Origin: Solirubrobacterales bacterium | Lineage (GTDB): Bacteria > Actinomycetota > Thermoleophilia > Solirubrobacterales > Solirubrobacteraceae | Direction of reading: 5' to 3' | DNA: 5,786 nt | Assembly (NCBI GenBank): GCA_003134675.1 | Contig: PLBZ01000055.1 | Location: 5,365 to 11,150 of the forward strand | Shown here: positions 1 to 5,301 of the stretch, in pieces | Numbering within the stretch: the stretch's first letter is position 1 | Layout of the letters: every line of letters begins with the position of its first letter | Notes under the pieces: generated by a model | Seen by the model: the letters and a program-made list of their open reading frames with translations, nothing else | Database searches by the model: none | What the model was told of the DNA's origin: nothing | Program-made: the position numbers and the translations under genes

Positions 1-236
1 GGGTAGATGTCCTTGAACACGCGCGAGAGCACGTGATGAGAGCCCGGGGGGCCGTTAGCGGTCGGTGGCCCCTCGTAGAAGACCCACTGCTCCGCGCCCT
101 CGCGTATGCGCAGCGACTGGGCGAAGACGTCGCGCTCGCGCCAGCGCTCCAGTATCTCGAGCTCGAGCGCCGGCAGCTCCTGGCGAGGATCGACCGTGCG
201 GCGTGGGATCAGGGGGTGTTTCTCAGGGGTGCTCAC
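1..236 (-). CDS. ileS: Isoleucyl-tRNA synthetase, N-terminal part (cut by window edge)
   Basis: The protein attaches isoleucine to tRNA-Ile in the cytoplasm, using ATP. Only the first 78 codons and two bases are present; the gene runs off the left edge. After a charged leader, residues 24-38 (LELEILERWRERDVF) match the usual first helix of Ile/Val-type class I synthetases. Residues 52-62 (VFYEGPPTANG) are the family's Rossmann-fold entry. The ATP-binding signature follows at residues 65-68 as Gly-Ser-His-His, then VLSRVFKDIYP, typical of IleRS rather than ValRS or LeuRS. The classical motif is His-x-Gly-His, so positions 1 and 3 are altered. The start is the GTG at 236-234, because an in-frame TAG lies at 263-261 and no other start codon intervenes. 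No Shine-Dalgarno precedes it; a TACAAT box sits 10 bases upstream. Divergent from the hydrolase gene. Family assignment is firm; the subtype (IleRS2-like) is inferred. Confidence 0.93.
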   Translation of the reverse strand, partial: MSTPEKHPLIPRRTVDPRQELPALELEILERWRERDVFAQSLRIREGAEQWVFYEGPPTANGPPGSHHVLSRVFKDIY

Positions 237-273
237 GGGCGGCCCATTGTAGGTGCGGGCCTACGATGCCCTT
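237..273. promoter_or_regulatory. Palindromic divergent promoter region between ileS and the hydrolase gene
   Basis: Only 37 bases separate the two divergent starts. CATTGTAGG (245-253) and CCTACGATG (260-268) form an inverted repeat matching at 8 of 9 positions around a 6-base centre. Each arm supplies a -10-like box facing its own gene: TACAAT on the minus strand (251-246), 10 bases from the ileS GTG, and TACGAT on the plus strand (262-267), which puts a start site about 7 bases on at or near the GTG at 274. I see no convincing -35 box for either. Both messages could therefore be leaderless or nearly so. The palindrome could also be an operator for a dimeric regulator. The repeat is directly visible; promoter activity is inferred. 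Confidence 0.5.
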
Positions 274-1113
274 GTGAGGCTTCGTCTCTACCACCATCCC
301 GATGGCGCGCGAGTGGCCTACCGGGAGCTCGGCGCTGGGCCGCCGCTCGCGCTGCTGCACTCCGCGATGCTCTCGCACAAGGAGTGGGAGCCCGCCGTCG
401 AGCAGCTCTCCGACCGCTTCCGCGTGGTGCTCCCCGACCTGCCTCTGCACGGGGACTCCGAGGACCGGCCGCGTCACCCTTATACGCTCGATTGGTTCGC
501 GGAGGTGATGTCATCCTTCGCCGCCGACGTGCTCGGTCCCCGGCCGCTGATCGGCGGTCACGACGCCGGCGCTGAGATCCTGCTGCACGCGATTGCGCGC
601 GGAAGCCTGCAACCCAAGCGGCTCGTGCTGATGGGCAGCCGTATGCATGCGGCTCCAGAGGATGCGCGGTTGCGCGCCGCCTGGCGACTGACCGCCGCCG
701 CTGGCGCCGTTCCGGGGCTTGACCGCCTGCTCACATACGGCGCCCGCGCCGCCTTCACCCCCGAGCGCGGTCTGCGGCTGTCCGCGCGGGGGGCCCCGGC
801 GGCGCGCGATTTGGTGCGCCACGCATTTGCCGACGTCGGCGGCAACCCGAGCCTCGCGCGCTCGTGGGCGAGATGCGCAAGGGCGTGGCCGCGCGGGCCC
901 CAGACCCAGCTGCTCGAGCTCTATCCGCGCCTGAACATGCCGGTGCTGCTGCTGTGGGCCGACCGCGACCGGCTGCATCCGCTGGCGATCGCCGAAGAGG
1001 CGCTGGGATTGCTGCCCAACGGCCAGCTGCGCGTGCTGCAGAGCACGGGCTTTCTGATGGCCTACGACGACCCGGTCGGCTTGGCGCGGGAGCTGGCCGC
1101 GTTCTGCGGGTAG
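274..1113 (+). CDS. Alpha/beta-hydrolase-fold protein with Asp nucleophile and no catalytic His (possible non-turnover enzyme)
   Basis: About 279 residues, full length for a single-domain alpha/beta hydrolase. Visible landmarks, numbered from the GTG at 274: the strand ARVAYRELG (12-20), PLALLHSAM in place of the usual HG oxyanion loop (24-32), DLPLHGDSE (55-63), the nucleophile elbow GGHDAG with Asp97, a helical cap region (about 133-210), LLLWADRDRL carrying the probable acid Asp230 or Asp232 (225-234), and the C-terminal STGFLMAYDDP (257-267). In the family this last segment normally reads GH....(E/D)xP; here Phe260 occupies the His position. Asp at the elbow is typical of epoxide hydrolases and dehalogenases, but the Trp that normally follows it is Ala. 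Substrate unknown. The start could instead be the GTG at 253, adding seven residues; I prefer 274 because the TACGAT box lies about 7 bases upstream and 253 lies inside the palindrome. fumC follows after 43 bases and may share the transcript. Confidence 0.87.
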   Translation: MRLRLYHHPDGARVAYRELGAGPPLALLHSAMLSHKEWEPAVEQLSDRFRVVLPDLPLHGDSEDRPRHPYTLDWFAEVMSSFAADVLGPRPLIGGHDAGAEILLHAIARGSLQPKRLVLMGSRMHAAPEDARLRAAWRLTAAAGAVPGLDRLLTYGARAAFTPERGLRLSARGAPAARDLVRHAFADVGGNPSLARSWARCARAWPRGPQTQLLELYPRLNMPVLLLWADRDRLHPLAIAEEALGLLPNGQLRVLQSTGFLMAYDDPVGLARELAAFCG

Positions 1114-1128
1114 GGTTCTGCGGGCGGG
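1101..1128 (+). repeat. Short tandem duplication spanning the hydrolase stop codon
   Basis: The ten bases GTTCTGCGGG occur at 1101-1110 and again at 1115-1124. As 14-base units the two copies match at 12 of 14 positions. The first copy encodes the final Phe-Cys-Gly and contains the TAG stop at 1111-1113; the second lies wholly in the spacer before fumC. This looks like slippage or a small duplication and has no evident function. Confidence 0.6.
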
Positions 1129-1145
1129 TGGGCCCAAATAAAACC

Positions 1146-1152
1146 AAGGAGA
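1146..1152 (+). promoter_or_regulatory. Shine-Dalgarno site of fumC
   Basis: AAGGAGA ends four bases before the ATG at 1157 (five bases when measured from the GGAG core), an excellent ribosome binding site. It is the clearest one in the window. It fixes the fumC start, because an in-frame TAA at 1139-1141 rules out any longer product. A strong site here fits translation from an internal position of a longer message, unlike the divergent starts nearby. Confidence 0.85.
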
Positions 1153-1156
1153 GCCG

Positions 1157-2476
1157 ATGCAGGAGAAGCAGCTGTGGGGCGGAGAGACCGCGAAAGCCGT
1201 CGAGAACTTCCCGATCTCGGGCGAGAGGGTGCCGGTGCCCGTCATCCACTGGCTGGCGCGCCTGAAGGGCGCCGCCGCCGCCGTCAATGGCGAGCTCGGA
1301 CTGCTCTCCAAACGCAGCGCGGCGCGGATCGAGAAGGCCGCTGCGGAGATCGCCGCCGGCAAGCACGACCGGCAGTTCCCAATCGACGTCTTTCAGACCG
1401 GCTCCGGCACCTCGACCAACACCAACGCCAACGAGGTGATCGCCAGTCTGGCCGGCGAGGGCACCCACGCCAACGACCACGTGAACATGGGCCAGTCCTC
1501 CAATGACGTGTTTCCCTCGGCCGTTCACCTAGCTGCGCTGGACGTCGCCGTCAACGAGCTGCTGCCCGCGCTCAGGCAGCTCGAACGCTCCTTCGCCCGC
1601 AAGGCGAAAAGCTTTCAGAACGTCGTCAAGGCCGGCCGCACGCACCTGATGGACGCCGTGCCCGTGACGCTCGGGCAGGAGTTCGGCGGCTACGCCGCCC
1701 AGCTGGCGCTCGGAGGAGAGCGTGTGCAGGCCGCACTCGTCCACGTCGGGCAGATCCCGCTCGGCGGCACCGCCACCGGCACCGGCCTGAATACCCACCC
1801 CAAGTTCGCCGAGAAGGTCCGAGCGCGCCTGAAGAAGGAATCTCACCTGAAGCAGATCGCTGCGCCCCTGGACCCGTTCGAGGCGCAGGGGAACCGCGAC
1901 GCCCTCGTCGAGCTGTCCGGTGCACTGAAGGTCCTCGCCGTATCGCTGACCAAGATCGCCGGCGACCTCGCCCTGATGGGCTCCGGTCCGCGCGCCGGCA
2001 TCGGCGAGCTCCTGCTGCCGGAGCTGCAGAAGGGCTCGTCGATCATGCCCGGCAAGGTCAACCCCGTGATCCCCGAGGTCGTCCTACAGGTCTGCGCCCA
2101 AGTGATCGGAAACGACACGGCGATCACGATCGCCGGGATGCAGGGACAGTTCGAGCTAAACGTGCGCATCCCGCTGATCGCGCGCAACCTGCTCGAATCG
2201 CTGCGCTTGCTCTCAGCGACCTCACGCGTGTTCGCCGAGAAGTGCGTCGATGGCATCGAGGCCAACAGGGCTGGCACGAAGGCCTCCGCCGGAGCGACCC
2301 TGGCCGTGGCAACGGCGCTCAACGGCGCGATCGGCTACGACAAGGGGACGGTCATCGTGCAGAAGGCAACCGCTTCCGGGCGCCCGCTGCGTGAGGTCGC
2401 GTTGGAGGAGGGGGTCGACGCGAAGCTGTATGACGCGACGATCGATCTGCGCAAGATCGCGCGGGGAAATCGCTAA
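1157..2476 (+). CDS. fumC: Class II fumarate hydratase (fumarase C)
   Basis: Cytoplasmic, iron-independent enzyme of the TCA cycle that interconverts fumarate and malate; active as a homotetramer. Length is 439 residues, against roughly 460-475 for most family members. Substrate-site segments are intact: TGSGT (81-85), SSND (114-117), GRTHLMDAVPVTLGQE (160-175, general-acid/base His163), and the flexible signature loop GSSIMPGKVNP (293-303) with catalytic Ser294, Lys300, Asn302 and, further on, Glu307. The core reads like mycobacterial fumarase, for example NFPISG, FPIDVFQTGSGTS and LMDAVPVTLGQEF. The 'VNPVIPE' stretch also occurs in aspartases, but the overall match favours fumarase. Two deletions stand out: the usual N-terminal strand with the E.D..G...VP motif is absent, and the loop before THANDHVN (the allosteric B site) is about ten residues shorter than in E. 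coli. The usual GAQT near the N-terminus reads GGET. The start is fixed by a strong Shine-Dalgarno and an upstream stop. Confidence 0.94.
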   Translation: MQEKQLWGGETAKAVENFPISGERVPVPVIHWLARLKGAAAAVNGELGLLSKRSAARIEKAAAEIAAGKHDRQFPIDVFQTGSGTSTNTNANEVIASLAGEGTHANDHVNMGQSSNDVFPSAVHLAALDVAVNELLPALRQLERSFARKAKSFQNVVKAGRTHLMDAVPVTLGQEFGGYAAQLALGGERVQAALVHVGQIPLGGTATGTGLNTHPKFAEKVRARLKKESHLKQIAAPLDPFEAQGNRDALVELSGALKVLAVSLTKIAGDLALMGSGPRAGIGELLLPELQKGSSIMPGKVNPVIPEVVLQVCAQVIGNDTAITIAGMQGQFELNVRIPLIARNLLESLRLLSATSRVFAEKCVDGIEANRAGTKASAGATLAVATALNGAIGYDKGTVIVQKATASGRPLREVALEEGVDAKLYDATIDLRKIARGNR

Positions 2477-4173
2477 GCACAGCGTCCGGCGTGTAGGCGA
2501 TAGACGGTCATGGTCGGCCCCGGCCGGTCATAGGCGAGCGGGTAGTAGTCGAACGTCCAGTCAAAGCTGAATGGGACGGGGCCCTTCCCGGGAGCGTATG
2601 GAGAGGCTCGGTAGAGGACTTGGGCTTGCTGGGCGAGGGCACTGTAGTAGGCGATCGCATCCGGCACGATCTGGGGATCGGCAAATGCTCGTCCGGATTG
2701 GGTGGAGCCGCTGATAACCCAGCAATAGCCGTGCTGCTCGTAGTAGGGGATCAGCGCGGGCCCCAGAGTGCGCTCGTAGTTTTCCAGCAGCACGGTCTGG
2801 TGCGGGGGCTCGGGCAGCCCACTGGAGGGGTTCAGTACAAGGCGTAGTGTCGGATACTTGATCCAGCGACCGCCGGCCGCCCCCAGCCCGCCAGTGTCGC
2901 CAAGCCATGCGTTGGGGACCACGGGCTCGACGACGATGCGGGCGCCCGCCGGTATGTGCTCCACCACCCATGCGCGCGTGAGGTTGCGGGTGTCGGCGCG
3001 TGAGAGCAGCAGGCCCGAGTGGATGCTGTAGATGAGGCCTTGCGCGGTCAGGGCGAGCACCGCAAGCGCCGTGAAACCGACGCGCAGCCGCGGAGCACGT
3101 CGCGTGGCCCAGCCGGCGAGCGCCAGGGCAAAGCTCGCCGCCAGCAGACAGACGATCGGGAAGATCGGTAGCAGCCAGCGGCCGAAGTAGCGCCCCTGCA
3201 GGCTCAGAAACGCGAGATAGAGCACGGCCACCGGCACGAGCACCCAGCCGAGCCGCCGCTGCCTCAGCCAAATGGTCACCGCCCCGCCGACCGCCGCCAG
3301 CGCGGGGACCCATCCGAACCCCCAGGTGAACGACCACAGGTAGTAGACGAAGCTGCCCAGGGAGGGGGCGCCTGTCCACGAGGCATGCGACATTTCGGTG
3401 TAGCTGGACTGACGTTCCAGTTCCGCGCGGAAGCTGTGAAAATCGAGCACCGAGAACGGATTGGCGATCAGAAACGCGCCCAGCGCGGCGACTAGTGCGA
3501 CCCCGATGCCGAGTGTCACGTCCCGCCGGGCGTCCGGTCTCCCGTCGAGGTATTGCGCCACGGCCGCGGCTAGCAGCGGAAGGATCATCACGCCCGCCGT
3601 GTACTTCGTGGCGCTGGCGAGGCCCAGGCCGATCCCTGCCACCAGGTAGTCGAGCATGCGACCTCGACGCAATACGCCGGCCGTGCCGAGCAGCGAGAGC
3701 GTGAGCGGCGCCAGCGTGGGCACATCGTTGAGCGCGAGGTGCCCGTAGAAGACCGGCAGGAACGCGACGGCCATCAGAGCCGCTGCCAGCAGGCCGACCC
3801 CGCGGTTCAGCAGTCGCGCGCCCACCAGGTAGAGCAGCCAGACAGTGCTCGTCCCGAGCAGCGCTACCGTCACCCGTGCGACGAGAAAGAAATGGTCTGG
3901 ATGCAGCGCAAATTCGTGTGGGACACTCGCGCCGCTCCCGAACCAGACGGCAAAGACGACGTGCAGCAGGTAGGTGAGCGCGGGTGGATTGATGAAGTAG
4001 TGAGGATCCAGGCCGTGGTGGAACATCGCCACCGCCTCGGGCACGAAGTGTCCGTACTCGTCTACGTTGTAGACGTAGGGAAGTCCCTGCTTGATGCCCC
4101 AGAGGCGCAGGGCGAGGGCAACCACGAGCACAATCGCAAGCGGACCCCGGTAACGCCATCGCCCGTTGCGCAT
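2473..4173 (-). CDS. Polytopic membrane glycosyltransferase, GT39/ArnT-like (GT-C fold)
   Basis: A 566-residue integral membrane protein of the PMT/ArnT type. Such enzymes move a sugar from a polyprenyl-phosphate carrier onto a protein, lipid or polysaccharide at the outer face of the membrane. Helix 1 lies at about residues 11-25 and is followed by the acidic loop motif NVDEYGHF with Asp38-Glu39, the usual metal/catalytic site. Further landmarks are GHLALNDVP (144-152, Asp150), ATKYTAG (188-194) and GRYFGRWLLPIFP (327-339), all typical of the family. About 10-12 hydrophobic helices run to residue 385. The last 180 residues form a soluble extracellular domain starting TRAWVVEHIPAGARIVV. The ATG at 4173 puts the first helix directly behind a short basic N-terminus. 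AGGA lies nine bases upstream, overlapping a TAGGAT box that could be a -10 element. The frame stays open upstream to beyond 4900, but that stretch is antisense to the neighbouring gene. Donor and acceptor are unknown. The stop overlaps that of fumC. Confidence 0.9.
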   Translation of the reverse strand: MRNGRWRYRGPLAIVLVVALALRLWGIKQGLPYVYNVDEYGHFVPEAVAMFHHGLDPHYFINPPALTYLLHVVFAVWFGSGASVPHEFALHPDHFFLVARVTVALLGTSTVWLLYLVGARLLNRGVGLLAAALMAVAFLPVFYGHLALNDVPTLAPLTLSLLGTAGVLRRGRMLDYLVAGIGLGLASATKYTAGVMILPLLAAAVAQYLDGRPDARRDVTLGIGVALVAALGAFLIANPFSVLDFHSFRAELERQSSYTEMSHASWTGAPSLGSFVYYLWSFTWGFGWVPALAAVGGAVTIWLRQRRLGWVLVPVAVLYLAFLSLQGRYFGRWLLPIFPIVCLLAASFALALAGWATRRAPRLRVGFTALAVLALTAQGLIYSIHSGLLLSRADTRNLTRAWVVEHIPAGARIVVEPVVPNAWLGDTGGLGAAGGRWIKYPTLRLVLNPSSGLPEPPHQTVLLENYERTLGPALIPYYEQHGYCWVISGSTQSGRAFADPQIVPDAIAYYSALAQQAQVLYRASPYAPGKGPVPFSFDWTFDYYPLAYDRPGPTMTVYRLHAGRCA

Positions 4174-4251
4174 CGCCCGGCATCCTATGCGGCCGCGGGG
4201 CCTACCGCGCAACGCAGGGAAACGCAACTTTCCGGCGTATAGGCTGTTTCG
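4174..4251. promoter_or_regulatory. Divergent promoter region between the glycosyltransferase and secreted barrel genes
   Basis: A 78-base spacer between two divergent starts. Toward the plus gene, GTATAGGCT (4237-4245) holds TATAGG or TAGGCT; from the latter, a start site about 7 bases on coincides with the ATG at 4252. Toward the minus gene, TAGGAT (4187-4182) lies eight bases before the ATG at 4173. Neither has a good -35 box. The plus gene has no real Shine-Dalgarno, only a bare AGG eight bases away, so leaderless transcription is plausible. For the minus gene the same bases could act as AGGA ribosome binding site instead. The motifs are visible; promoter function is inferred. Confidence 0.45.
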
Positions 4252-5301
4252 ATGGCCGTGCTCGCGACCCTGCGCCTCAGCCTCCCGCGCCCCCGTCTCC
4301 GCGCCGCCGCGCTGCTCCTCTGCGGCTCCTCGCTCGCACTTGGCGCCACCGTTGGCGTCTCCGCCGGGAGCACCGCTGGCGCTCCCCACCAGGCCCGAGC
4401 TCACCTCGCCGCCTCCTTTCAGGCCGGCGTCGCGGACGAGAAGACGGAGATGTTCTCCGATGCGCTGTGGCAGAGGCTGCACACCCACATCACGCGCTAC
4501 ATCGTTCCCTACGACGCCGTCGTCCGTCCTTACTCGCTGTCGCTCGCGAGGGTGTGGATCGCGGCCGCCGAAGCCAAGCACCAGCAGGTGCTGGTGGCCT
4601 TCTATCACTCCGAGTACACACCGACGCGCATGCCGAGCATCGCGACCTACGAACACGACACGAATAAATTTATAAAACTCTTTCCAAATGTCCGTCAATA
4701 CCAACCGTGGAACGAGACCAACCGGGGCAACGTCCGCTACACATACGAGCGCTTCAACAGTCCCACGGCGGTCGAATCGGCGAAGTACTACCAGGCGCTC
4801 AGGCGGGTCTGCAGCCATTGCACGATCCTCGGCCTGGACATCCTGGACCAGGCGGAAGTCGGTCCCACGCTCACCTACATCGGGCAGTTCAAAGCCGAGC
4901 TTCATCACCTACGGGTGCCGACGCCCACGCTGTGGGGTCTGCACAACTACTCCGACACCAACCGCTTCTCGAGCGCCCGCACGCGCGCGATCCTGGCGGC
5001 GGTGCCCGGACAGGTCTGGCTGACCGAGACCGGCGGGATCGTGAAATTCGGCGGCGCCTTTCCCAATAGCCGCGGCTCGGGGCTGTCACGGGCCGCGAAA
5101 GCGCTCGGTTACATGTTCGCCCTCGCCTCGACGAACTCGCGCATCAAGCGCCTGTACATCTACGAGTGGAGTGGCGGCACGCAGTCGACGATCTTCGACG
5201 CGGGGCTGACCGATGCTCATCACCACCCGCGACCGGGTTACATCATCGTGTGCGCGCACATGCACGTCGCGCATTGCAAGGTGAAGGTCAGCTCGCACTG
5301 A
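4252..5301 (+). CDS. Secreted glycoside-hydrolase-like TIM-barrel protein
   Basis: Predicted 349-residue exported protein. Residues 1-38 or 1-44 form a Sec signal peptide: Arg-rich start, hydrophobic AAALLLCGSSLALGATVG, and cleavage possible after VSA or AGA. Cys24 is not in a proper lipobox. The rest reads as a compact (beta/alpha)8 barrel of the clan GH-A type: TRYIVPYDAV (81-90), QQVLVAFYHS (111-120), YQPWNETNRG (150-159) with likely acid/base Glu155, TILGLDILD (191-199), LWGLHNYSD (228-235), VWLTETGGI (255-263) with likely nucleophile Glu259, and IKRLYIYEWSG (298-308). The two Glu sit on strands 4 and 7, as expected for a retaining glycosidase. The Pro of the usual WNEPN is Thr. The tail after PRPGYIIV is rich in His and Cys. 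I cannot name the substrate or assign a CAZy family with confidence; it resembles uncharacterised actinobacterial proteins I recall that begin with a similar 'GxxD...MF.D' segment. It is the first gene of a pair. Confidence 0.82.
   Translation: MAVLATLRLSLPRPRLRAAALLLCGSSLALGATVGVSAGSTAGAPHQARAHLAASFQAGVADEKTEMFSDALWQRLHTHITRYIVPYDAVVRPYSLSLARVWIAAAEAKHQQVLVAFYHSEYTPTRMPSIATYEHDTNKFIKLFPNVRQYQPWNETNRGNVRYTYERFNSPTAVESAKYYQALRRVCSHCTILGLDILDQAEVGPTLTYIGQFKAELHHLRVPTPTLWGLHNYSDTNRFSSARTRAILAAVPGQVWLTETGGIVKFGGAFPNSRGSGLSRAAKALGYMFALASTNSRIKRLYIYEWSGGTQSTIFDAGLTDAHHHPRPGYIIVCAHMHVAHCKVKVSSH

Noticed and set aside
33..575. Plus-strand open frame of 180 codons over the ileS start
   Set aside because: It is antisense to clear IleRS sequence and out of frame with the hydrolase; its product is an Arg/Ala-rich shadow.
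511..1362. Long minus-strand open frame across the hydrolase and fumC start
   Set aside because: Low-complexity, Ala/Arg/Gly-rich antisense product typical of high-GC DNA; the plus strand carries recognisable alpha/beta-hydrolase and fumarase sequence.
2512..2529. GC-rich hairpin (GGTCGGC, loop CCCG, GCCGGTC) 36 bases after the fumC stop, considered as a terminator
   Set aside because: The stem includes two G-T pairs, no T-run follows on either strand, and it lies in glycosyltransferase coding sequence (GT codons for Asp-Arg-Pro-Gly-Pro), so coding explains it.
4189..4196. Perfect GCGGCCGC palindrome in the divergent spacer
   Set aside because: An 8-base GC palindrome is expected by chance in DNA of this composition, and it does not line up with either -10-like box.
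4218..4240. ECF-sigma-like promoter: GGAAA at 4218-4222 and CGTAT at 4236-4240
   Set aside because: The spacer is only 13 bases where about 16-17 is expected, and a simple TAnnnT box accounts for the start as well.
4318..4330. Cys24 in LLLCG considered as a lipoprotein attachment site
   Set aside because: The residue before Cys is Leu rather than Gly, Ala or Ser, and hydrophobic sequence continues well past it; a Sec signal peptidase I site fits better.
4174..4908. Open frame extending the glycosyltransferase upstream by 245 codons on the minus strand
   Set aside because: It is antisense to the secreted barrel gene, has no recognisable domain, and would put about 245 residues before the first membrane helix. 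The ATG at 4173 gives the family's normal N-terminus.
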